From positions 1-6,215 of the forward strand of contig JAKAKF010000113.1 of NCBI GenBank assembly GCA_021813595.1: DNA of 6,215 nucleotides, written 5' to 3'. This document shows positions 1 through 5,644 of this stretch, one piece after another (the stretch's first letter is position 1; every line of letters starts with the position of its first letter). The notes under the pieces were generated by a model. It ran no database searches and was not told the origin of the DNA. It worked only from the letters and a program-made list of their open reading frames with translations. Source of the DNA: a bacterium. GTDB lineage: Bacteria > SZUA-79 > Acidulodesulfobacterales > Acidulodesulfobacteraceae. The translations under genes were made by a program, and so were the position numbers.

Positions 1-886
1 AGAAATAGCTGCGGAAAAAGGCGCAAAATACGTCGCCCACGGCGCTACCGGCAAAGGAAACGACCAGGTAAGGTTCGAGCTTGCCTATGCCGCGGTAAAT
101 CCCGGCATAAAGGTTATAGCCCCGTGGAGGGAGTGGGATATAAACTCGAGAGCGGAGCTTATTAAATATGCGGAAGACAACGGAATACCGGTTCCCGTTA
201 CTAAAGAAAAACCTTATTCTAGCGATAAAAATCTTTTTCATATAAGCTACGAAGGCGGTATACTTGAAGATTTAGAAAACGCCCCTGACGAATCCATGTT
301 CGAGATTACGGCGTCTCCGCAAAAAGCGAAAGATAAACCGGAGCAGATAGAAATAGAATATAAAAACGGAAACCCCGTGTCTTTAGACGGAAAAAAAATG
401 CCGCCGCTTCGGATAGTGGATGAGCTTAATTTAATTGCGGGCAGAAACGGCATCGGCAGGGCGGATATAGTAGAAACAAGGATTACCGGAATGAAATCGA
501 GAGGTGTTTACGAAACTCCCGCCGGAACAGTTTTAGGTTTTGCCCACAGGCTTATAGAATCCATTACCTTGACCGGCGAAGAAATAGAGCTTAAAAACAG
601 CCTCGTGCCCCTGTACTCGAAATTAATATACGAGGGAAGCTGGTTTAGCCCGGAGTTAAAGGCGGTTCAGGCACTTATAGACGGCACCCAGTCGTCCGTC
701 AACGGCAAAATAGGACTGGAGCTGTTTAAGGGCAATATGAAAGTTTTGTACAGGAAATCCGGGAACAGTCTATATTCTAAAAATATCGTTACGTTCGAGG
801 ACGACAAAGGGGCATATTCCCAGAACGATGCGACGGGATTTATTCACTTGAAATCGTTGCGCTATAAATTAAGAAAGTCAAGATAA
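1..886 (+). CDS. argG: Argininosuccinate synthase, C-terminal ~294 residues (5' end outside window)
   Basis: The enzyme joins citrulline and aspartate, using ATP, to give argininosuccinate, the penultimate step of cytosolic arginine synthesis. The reading frame is open from base 2 and ends with TAA at 884-886. Only about 294 of the usual ~400 residues are present, so the N-terminal ATP-binding loop (the AYSGGLDTS region) lies upstream of the window. Family blocks visible in order are HGATGKGNDQVRFE (codons starting near base 38), APWREWD, YSSDKNLFHISYEGGILED, GRADIVETRITGMKSRGVYETPAG (in part), and the C-terminal GNMKVLYRKS and ATGFIHL segments. The spacing between blocks looks normal and there is no frameshift. 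An internal ATG at 296 is not the true start, because strongly conserved sequence continues upstream of it in the same frame. argH follows after 18 bases, as expected for an argGH operon. The family assignment is secure. Confidence 0.97.
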   Translation, partial: EIAAEKGAKYVAHGATGKGNDQVRFELAYAAVNPGIKVIAPWREWDINSRAELIKYAEDNGIPVPVTKEKPYSSDKNLFHISYEGGILEDLENAPDESMFEITASPQKAKDKPEQIEIEYKNGNPVSLDGKKMPPLRIVDELNLIAGRNGIGRADIVETRITGMKSRGVYETPAGTVLGFAHRLIESITLTGEEIELKNSLVPLYSKLIYEGSWFSPELKAVQALIDGTQSSVNGKIGLELFKGNMKVLYRKSGNSLYSKNIVTFEDDKGAYSQNDATGFIHLKSLRYKLRKSR

Positions 887-904
887 GACGGGACAAGGCG
901 GGAT

Positions 905-2341
905 ATGAAACCTAAAAAAAATAAGGAAATTATATCGCACGATAATTTCGTAAGAGGACGATTTAAAGAAGATATATCGGAGATTACCGCCGATTTTACC
1001 GCATCGCTTGATATCGACAAAAAACTTGCCGATTTCGATATAGACGGCTCTATCGCCCATCTTTACGCCTTGGAAAAAGCCGGCATAGTATCAGGGAAAG
1101 AAAAAAAGGACGTAGAAAAAGCTCTTTTAAAAATTAAAGCCGAGATAAAAAACGGGAAATTTGAATTTAATAAAAAATATGAAGACATTCATATGAACGT
1201 TGAAAAGAGATTAACGGACCTCGTTCCTGAATCGGGAGCAAAACTTCATACCGGAAGGTCTAGGAACGACCAGGTTTCTGCGGACTTCAGGCTTTACGTA
1301 AAAAGCCGCATAAAGCATATCGCAAAAGCGTTAATCGACCTGAGGGAAGAGCTGACGGCGGCCGCAAAATCCAATATTGAAACGGTAATCCCCGGATATA
1401 CCCATTTTCAGCATGCCCAGCCGGTATCCCTCGCCCATCATATTTTAGCTTATTACGAGATGTTTACGCGGGATTTCGAAAAACTAATGAATGCATACAA
1501 AACCGCGGACGTTTTAACTCTAGGGAGCGGAGCCCTTGCCGGAGTCGATTTCGATATAGACAGGCGCTTAGAGGCGGACGCTTTAGGGTTCGGAAGCATT
1601 TCGCGCAACAGTATGGACGGCGTTTCCGATAGAGATTTCGCGCTGGAATTTAACTTTGCGCTTTCCATGGCGGCTCTGCATCTTTCCAGATTTTGCGAAG
1701 AGCTTATAATATGGAACAGTTTTGAATTCGGATTCATAAAGTTAAAAGACGAATTTACCACCGGTTCGAGCATTATGCCGCAGAAGAAGAATCCCGACGT
1801 CCTGGAGCTCATAAGAGGGAAGACCGGAGGCGTTATCTCAAATCTTCTATCCCTTTTTATAATGATGAAGTCCCTGCCTCTCGCATACAACAGGGATATG
1901 CAGGAAGATAAAAAGCCGGTTATGGAAAGCGCGGATACTGTTTATAGCTCTTTACTGATATTTAAAGAGATAATAAGTACGGTAAAATTTAATAAAGAAA
2001 ATATGGCGGCCGGACTTAAAGACGACTCCATTTACGCCACAGACGTAGCTACCTACCTGGTAAAAAAAGGAGTGCCTTTCAGGAAATCCCATGAAATCTC
2101 AGGCAGAATCGTCAGCTATGCCGAAAATGCGGGCAAAACCCTTTCAACCATGTCTTTAAAGGAATATAAAAAAATAACCGGCCTTATAGGAGGCGATATA
2201 TTCGGTATTTTTAATCCCGAAGCTTCCGTAAATTCAAAAAAAACACCCGGAGGAACCGCTTTTAAAGAAATTAAAAAGGTATTGGAAGAATATGAAAAAG
2301 AAATCAAAAGTAATAAAAAATCCCTCTCGGCGCTTAAATAA
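905..2341 (+). CDS. argH: Argininosuccinate lyase
   Basis: The enzyme splits argininosuccinate into arginine and fumarate, the last step of arginine synthesis. It belongs to the fumarase/aspartase superfamily, whose members are cytosolic homotetramers. At 478 residues it is slightly longer than the usual ~460. Visible motifs are the substrate-binding GRSRNDQ at 117-123, GYTHFQHAQP at 164-173 with the conserved His167, and the superfamily signature GSSIMPQKKNP at 287-297. The catalytic serine should be one of the two serines, 288 or 289, in the mobile loop. The ATG is supported by AAGG at 895-898, six bases upstream, and by family sequence beginning soon after it. The C-terminus carries a short Lys/Ser-rich tail beyond the usual GGTA...-helix ending. 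This tail lies in the 50-base overlap with the next gene. All expected catalytic blocks are intact, so it should be active. Confidence 0.97.
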   Translation: MKPKKNKEIISHDNFVRGRFKEDISEITADFTASLDIDKKLADFDIDGSIAHLYALEKAGIVSGKEKKDVEKALLKIKAEIKNGKFEFNKKYEDIHMNVEKRLTDLVPESGAKLHTGRSRNDQVSADFRLYVKSRIKHIAKALIDLREELTAAAKSNIETVIPGYTHFQHAQPVSLAHHILAYYEMFTRDFEKLMNAYKTADVLTLGSGALAGVDFDIDRRLEADALGFGSISRNSMDGVSDRDFALEFNFALSMAALHLSRFCEELIIWNSFEFGFIKLKDEFTTGSSIMPQKKNPDVLELIRGKTGGVISNLLSLFIMMKSLPLAYNRDMQEDKKPVMESADTVYSSLLIFKEIISTVKFNKENMAAGLKDDSIYATDVATYLVKKGVPFRKSHEISGRIVSYAENAGKTLSTMSLKEYKKITGLIGGDIFGIFNPEASVNSKKTPGGTAFKEIKKVLEEYEKEIKSNKKSLSALK

Positions 2342-2804
2342 GCCTGGTAGTTATATTTTTTCGGCTTTATCGGCGCTGATTCTTTTTGCGGCGCTTATTT
2401 CTTTATCGGGATGCGCAAAAACAGGTTATCCTCAGCCGCCCAAGGCCGTCCCGCCGCCGCCGCCCGTTATCTTATCCGCCGGAAAACTGAAAACTTCTTT
2501 GCGCATCGTTTATAAATATAACGGAAACGTAAATAAAATTAAAGGATTTCTAATTTACAAGAAATATTTTAAGGACAAAAAATCTATAAAATATTCCTGC
2601 AATTCTTCGACGCCCTTTGTTTTTCAAAACTTGGAATTTAAAAAAAGATTTAGCTTGCAATATGGTAAATTTTTTTATAATGTAAATATTAAGAATTTAA
2701 AAAACGGCTATTATATTTTTTGCATAAAAAGCGCAGGCTATTACGGTATAAAATCCGCTTATTCCAATTATATAATAACATCTATAAAACATCGGAGGGC
2801 GTAA
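2292..2804 (+). CDS. Predicted lipoprotein with proline-rich N-terminus and fibronectin-III-like region
   Basis: This is a 170-residue protein of unknown function. A basic N-terminus (residues 1-18) leads into a hydrophobic stretch (about 21-38) and a lipobox Leu38-Ser39-Gly40-Cys41, so it should be lipidated at Cys41. The start of the mature protein, CAKTGYPQPPK followed by five prolines (54-58), resembles the CGxKGPPxPP start of small proteobacterial LptM/YifL-like lipoproteins. The remainder is Lys- and Tyr-rich. It has a GFLIYKK stretch (85-91) and a late Tyr-Tyr-x-Phe...Gly-Ile-Lys-Ser-Ala-Tyr-Ser segment (140-158), reminiscent of the strands of one fibronectin type III domain. This resemblance is by eye only. 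The gene starts 50 bases inside argH in another frame, with GGAAG at 2284-2288 only three bases before the ATG. No other ATG, GTG or TTG precedes the signal peptide in this frame. From memory, Geobacter has a lipoprotein gene in the same place after argH, usually followed by lysA, which is absent here. Confidence 0.82.
   Translation: MKKKSKVIKNPSRRLNKPGSYIFSALSALILFAALISLSGCAKTGYPQPPKAVPPPPPVILSAGKLKTSLRIVYKYNGNVNKIKGFLIYKKYFKDKKSIKYSCNSSTPFVFQNLEFKKRFSLQYGKFFYNVNIKNLKNGYYIFCIKSAGYYGIKSAYSNYIITSIKHRRA
2794..2799 (+). promoter_or_regulatory. Strong Shine-Dalgarno site for the NHL-repeat gene
   Basis: GGAGGG sits eight bases before the ATG at 2808 and lies within the last codons of the lipoprotein gene. 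It is the best anti-16S match in the window and fixes the start of the downstream gene. Its strength suggests that the NHL protein is translated independently of, and possibly more than, the lipoprotein on the same transcript. Confidence 0.8.
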
Positions 2805-2807
2805 AAT

Positions 2808-3983
2808 ATGGCCTTGCCTATTAAAAAAGAAAAACTGAACCGGGCGTTTTTTTTATTAAGCATAATTATTATAATAGTACTTGCCGTTCTTCTGTTTCAG
2901 AAAAGATTCGGCCTTTATTTTAAAAAGCCTCCGTTCTCTTTAAAATTAATAAGAATCGTAGGTTCGGCCGACAATCTTAAAGGTCCGGCCGGCGTTGCGT
3001 TCGGCAGGAGAAACAACATTTATGTAGTGGATTCCGGTAACTCCAGAATAGTAAAATTCAATATTAAAGGCGGTTACATAAGGCAGTGGGGCATAGAGGG
3101 AAAAGCTACCGGAGAGTTTATGGTTCCGCTGTTTGCAGCCGCTTACGGAAACCCCGAAAGAATTTATATCGTGGATTCCGGCAACTCCAGAATACAGGTT
3201 TTTAAACCAGACGGAAATTTTGTTTCCGAATTCGGAATTTCTAAGAATCCTAGGAGAATGTTGCTCCAGCCCACATTCGTAGGTTTTGCCTACGATAAAA
3301 TTTATGCGGCTAATTCCGGTTCCGACGACATAATGATATACTTAAAAAACGGTCAATTTTACGAAAGAAAAGGCAGTTCATCCGTTCAGGGAGGCTCCGC
3401 GGCGGCTAACGCCGCTCCCGAAAACCCCGCTAATGGGGGTTTCCCTCATAATTCGGCCGGAAATGCCGGTAAAAGTTCTAATAACGGCGCTGGCGGCAGT
3501 AACTCCGGCGGGAAAGTTGCGGGCGGCAGCGGCAGTGCCGCAGGCAGCCAAACCTCCGCTACCTCGCAGGCGGTTTCGCCGGTTATCTTCAAAAAGCCGG
3601 TCAGCATAGCTTTTTCTAAAAAATATATATATATATCGGATTACAAGCTCTCTAAAATATTGGTTTATAACAGGCAGTTCGATTATATAGGGTCTATCGG
3701 TACTCCGGGACAGGCGGGTTATCAGCTGTATCATCCGGTGGGCATAGTCTATAAAAGCGGTTATCTTTACGTGGCAAATTACGGCAGAAGCCTTTTAACG
3801 GTATTTAAATTAGATAACGGCTACAATGTTATAAAAACTTATAATTTCGGCACTCCGGGGACTGGCAGGGATAATTTTAATCACGAATCCAATATATCTA
3901 TTTCTTTAAACGGGGAATATCTTGCGGTTGCCGATACTAACAACAACAGAATATTGATATACCGGATATTCGGCGCAAAATAA
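2808..3983 (+). CDS. Membrane-anchored six-bladed NHL-repeat beta-propeller protein with low-complexity central linker
   Basis: This is a 391-residue protein, probably facing the periplasm. A basic N-terminus (residues 1-12) precedes a single hydrophobic segment (about 13-30) rich in Ile, Leu and Val with no lipobox or clear cleavage site, so it looks like a signal anchor. Six NHL-type blades follow. Their core strands are IYVVDSGNSRI (71-81), IYIVDSGNSRI (119-129), IYAANSGSDDI (165-175), IYISDYKLSKI (274-284), LYVANYGRSLL (320-330) and LAVADTNNNRI (372-382). Most blades carry a Gly-bearing turn and a loop in which a Pro, commonly followed by Gly-Val/Ile-Ala, leads into the core strand. Residues 189-258 are a Gly/Ser/Ala/Asn-rich linker between blades 3 and 4. 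NHL propellers usually bind proteins, peptides or ligands, and no catalytic residues of the lyase-type propellers are apparent. The partner is unknown. The gene begins three bases after the lipoprotein stop, which suggests a shared transcript and possibly a shared envelope role. Confidence 0.85.
   Translation: MALPIKKEKLNRAFFLLSIIIIIVLAVLLFQKRFGLYFKKPPFSLKLIRIVGSADNLKGPAGVAFGRRNNIYVVDSGNSRIVKFNIKGGYIRQWGIEGKATGEFMVPLFAAAYGNPERIYIVDSGNSRIQVFKPDGNFVSEFGISKNPRRMLLQPTFVGFAYDKIYAANSGSDDIMIYLKNGQFYERKGSSSVQGGSAAANAAPENPANGGFPHNSAGNAGKSSNNGAGGSNSGGKVAGGSGSAAGSQTSATSQAVSPVIFKKPVSIAFSKKYIYISDYKLSKILVYNRQFDYIGSIGTPGQAGYQLYHPVGIVYKSGYLYVANYGRSLLTVFKLDNGYNVIKTYNFGTPGTGRDNFNHESNISISLNGEYLAVADTNNNRILIYRIFGAK
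3027..3194 (+). repeat. Pair of near-identical 24-base segments in NHL blades 1 and 2
   Basis: Bases 3027-3050 and 3171-3194 differ at a single third-codon position (GGT versus GGC, both Gly). Both encode Val-Asp-Ser-Gly-Asn-Ser-Arg-Ile. They are offset by 144 bases, exactly 48 codons or one blade. The sequence between and around them has diverged much more. Confidence 0.85.
3372..3581 (+). other. GC-richer segment encoding the low-complexity Gly/Ser/Ala/Asn linker
   Basis: These 70 codons (residues 189-258 of the NHL protein) are dominated by Gly, Ser, Ala and Asn, with almost no hydrophobic or aromatic residues. GGC, GCC, GCG and TCC codons make it visibly more GC-rich than the flanking blade sequence. 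It contains small repeated motifs such as GGCGGCAG and a short inverted repeat (AAACCCC at 3422-3428 with GGGGTTT at 3436-3442). The segment is probably a disordered tether or a loop protruding from the propeller. Confidence 0.75.
3623..3636 (+). repeat. (AT)7 dinucleotide run inside the NHL gene
   Basis: Seven AT units lie at the start of blade 4, coding for the Tyr-Ile-Tyr-Ile strand. Gain or loss of one unit would shift the frame and truncate the propeller after blade 3. The run is short and may only reflect AT-rich codon choice for a beta strand. Confidence 0.7.
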
Positions 3984-4013
3984 ATTAATTCCCGCTATAT
4001 ATCCTTATATTCT

Positions 4014-5069
4014 ATGAAAACCAAGGTAGCCATTATAGGAGCCGGTCCCGCAGGTTCGTCGGCGGCGATAGCTCTGTCCAAAAAAGGAATACCCAATATT
4101 TTAATCGATAAAAGAGAAACCGTCGGAATTCCTGTTCAATGCGCGGAATTTGTCGGATTAAATATTAATTCCTATGTAGATTTAAGCAATATCCCCTCCG
4201 CCGTAAACCAAAAAATTAAGTTTATGGATATAGATGCCGGTAAAAATATTTACAGATTCGACGGAAAAGGATACGTGCTGAACAGAGCCGTCTTCGACTG
4301 GCATCTGGCGGGCGAAGCCGTTAAAGCCGGTTCAAAGTTGCTGACTTCCGCAAGGGTATATAAAATTAACAGGCAAAAAAACAGCATAGAAGTTTTAAAC
4401 GCAAAAGAAAAAATACTGTACGAAATTTATTACGATTATTTAATCGCCGCAACCGGTCCTAAAAACGGGTTCGTTAGTCCCAAAAACAGCGCTTATATTT
4501 ATGCGGTTCAGATAAAAGCAGACCTTTTGAAAAAACTCGATTCCGTAATATGTTATTTCAGGGCATATATTCCTTACGGCTACGGCTGGGTTTTTCCGAA
4601 AGGCGAATTTGCAAACGTCGGCATAGGCATAGAAAAACCGGCATCGGATATGCCGCTGTCTTTATCTTTCGATAAATTTCTTAGCGAAATTAGAAACGCG
4701 GGCCTTATCGGCTCGGAAATAATAGAAAAAACTTCTGGGCTTGTTCCCGTTTCCGGTTTAAACGAAATAATAGACGGCAATATCGCTTTATGCGGCGATG
4801 CGGCTGGCTTGACGCATCCAGTTACCGGCGCCGGTATTTTAAGCGCGGTAATATCGGGAGGAATGGCGGGAGATTATGCCGCGGAAAGCATTGAAGCGTC
4901 GCATAATTTATTCGAAGACTATAAGGAAGAGCTGAAGTCTGTTTTTAAAAAGCCTCTCTTTAATGCCGCTAAAAAAAGGTCCGAATTATATCCTTTGATG
5001 AAAGACGCCTCGGGCATAGAAGAAAATATAAAACGCCTGTGGCCGTCGTTCGACGAGTATTATAAGTAA
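4014..5069 (+). CDS. FAD-dependent oxidoreductase, geranylgeranyl reductase family
   Basis: This 351-residue flavoprotein resembles reductases that saturate isoprenoid double bonds, such as archaeal lipid GGRs, chlorophyll-pathway ChlP and mycobacterial MenJ acting on menaquinone. It has an N-terminal dinucleotide-binding fold with GAGPAG (residues 9-14) and Asp32 at the end of the second strand. PVQCAE (40-45) places a cysteine where GGRs carry one near the flavin. An Ala-Ala-Thr-Gly strand follows near residue 145. The GGR substrate-site motif PxxYxWxFP is exact at 187-195, and the second FAD motif CGDAAG is at 260-265, followed by HPVTGAGI. No membrane segment is seen; family members usually associate peripherally with the membrane. 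The substrate cannot be told from sequence; quinone side chains or polyprenyl lipids are candidates. The ATG is placed by the Rossmann motif, although no Shine-Dalgarno is visible in the 30 bases upstream. Confidence 0.88.
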   Translation: MKTKVAIIGAGPAGSSAAIALSKKGIPNILIDKRETVGIPVQCAEFVGLNINSYVDLSNIPSAVNQKIKFMDIDAGKNIYRFDGKGYVLNRAVFDWHLAGEAVKAGSKLLTSARVYKINRQKNSIEVLNAKEKILYEIYYDYLIAATGPKNGFVSPKNSAYIYAVQIKADLLKKLDSVICYFRAYIPYGYGWVFPKGEFANVGIGIEKPASDMPLSLSFDKFLSEIRNAGLIGSEIIEKTSGLVPVSGLNEIIDGNIALCGDAAGLTHPVTGAGILSAVISGGMAGDYAAESIEASHNLFEDYKEELKSVFKKPLFNAAKKRSELYPLMKDASGIEENIKRLWPSFDEYYK

Positions 5070-5089
5070 CGGCGCATGTTCCAAATAAC

Positions 5090-5118
5090 TTGTCTTATCG
5101 ATGCCGATATTGTAAAAT
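5090..5118 (+). promoter_or_regulatory. Candidate sigma70-type promoter before the RpiB-like gene and radA
   Basis: A -35-like TTGTCT (5090-5095) and a -10-like TAAAAT (5113-5118) are separated by 17 bases. They lie in the 68-base gap after the flavoprotein gene. Transcription would begin near 5125, about a dozen bases before the ATG at 5138. The match is by eye, and AT-rich DNA gives chance matches. Confidence 0.4.
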
Positions 5119-5128
5119 ATTTATATGC

Positions 5129-5132
5129 GGGA
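5129..5132 (+). promoter_or_regulatory. Modest ribosome binding site favouring the start at 5138
   Basis: GGGA lies five bases before the ATG at 5138. The longer reading option, a TTG at 5090, has no such site and would add a Cys-rich N-terminus with no counterpart in the family. That makes 5138 the better start. Confidence 0.5.
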
Positions 5133-5137
5133 TAACT

Positions 5138-5644
5138 ATGCAGCTTAAAGACTGGGTAAATACTTCTCTCAAAACCGAAAAAAAAGCGTTGAAAGTCGGA
5201 ATATTTTCCGACAGGGAAAGTTTTTTCTTTAAGGAAAAAGTGGGGATATACTTAGATACTAAGTGGACAAGCCTATACGATATAGGTCCCTCTAGAATAG
5301 ACCAGCCGAAAGACATATTTAAAATGGCTTTAAAATTAGGCAGGGCGCTCGAGGAACGCAGGCTGGAATTCGGCATCGCTTTATTAGCCGGAGACTGCGG
5401 AGCGATTACCGTTCTGCTTAATAAATTTAAAAACGTAAGGGCGGTTTTTGCGGCGGACGAAGAATATATTAAAAGTTCAAGAACAAGATTCGACGCTAAC
5501 GTCATAGTCGTTAAAAATAAAGGCGTTACGATAGATACGAGAAACAGCGAAAAGGAAGTTTCTCTGTTTCTCGAAACGGCGTTTGACAAAGAAAACAGGC
5601 TTATACTCGATTTTATAGCCAAAACCGAAAATATAAATGTATAA
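5138..5644 (+). CDS. Diverged RpiB/LacAB-fold protein, probably not an active isomerase
   Basis: The 168-residue product follows the layout of ribose-5-phosphate isomerase B (~145-150 residues) after an extra ~18-residue N-terminus. Matching blocks are KVGIFSDRESFFFKEKV (19-35; the family has IGSDHAG...LKE), LYDIG (46-50), GIALLAGDCGA (79-89; family GILICGTGIG), LLNKFKNVRAVFA (93-105; family AANKVPGIRAALC), TRFDANVIVV (116-125; family HNDANVLALG) and NRLILDFIA (153-161; family HQRRIDKIA). By my alignment the active-site Cys, the His of SDHAG, the His of HNDAN and the phosphate-binding arginines near the end are all replaced, while the fold-defining residues remain. Cys87 lies near, but not at, the catalytic position. 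In active RpiB these residues interconvert ribose-5-phosphate and ribulose-5-phosphate. Function here is unknown. The stop overlaps the start of radA by eight bases, so the two are probably co-translated. Confidence 0.7.
   Translation: MQLKDWVNTSLKTEKKALKVGIFSDRESFFFKEKVGIYLDTKWTSLYDIGPSRIDQPKDIFKMALKLGRALEERRLEFGIALLAGDCGAITVLLNKFKNVRAVFAADEEYIKSSRTRFDANVIVVKNKGVTIDTRNSEKEVSLFLETAFDKENRLILDFIAKTENINV

Noticed and set aside
1453..1890. 145-codon open frame on the - strand inside argH
   Set aside because: It lies opposite the best-conserved part of argH, including the GSSIMPQKKNP signature, and its translation resembles no family I know. It is a shadow of the coding strand.
3422..3442. Inverted repeat AAACCCC/GGGGTTT as a terminator
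   Set aside because: It lies in the middle of an intact coding sequence, has a seven-base stem and is not followed by a T-run, so it is more likely a by-product of the repetitive linker.
3378..3734. 118-codon open frame on the - strand across the NHL linker
   Set aside because: It arises from the GC-rich, stop-poor linker sequence. Its Arg/Gly/Ala-rich translation has no domain features.
5090..5137. Longer RpiB-like protein starting at TTG 5090, with a CxxC-like Cys-rich leader
   Set aside because: There is no ribosome site before 5090, the extra 16 residues have no family counterpart, and the segment coincides with a plausible promoter. The ATG at 5138 fits better.
5095..5622. 175-codon open frame on the - strand opposite the RpiB-like gene
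   Set aside because: The + strand frame has recognisable RpiB blocks, a ribosome site and tight linkage to radA. The reverse frame is Ser/Leu-rich without motifs, as expected of an antisense shadow.
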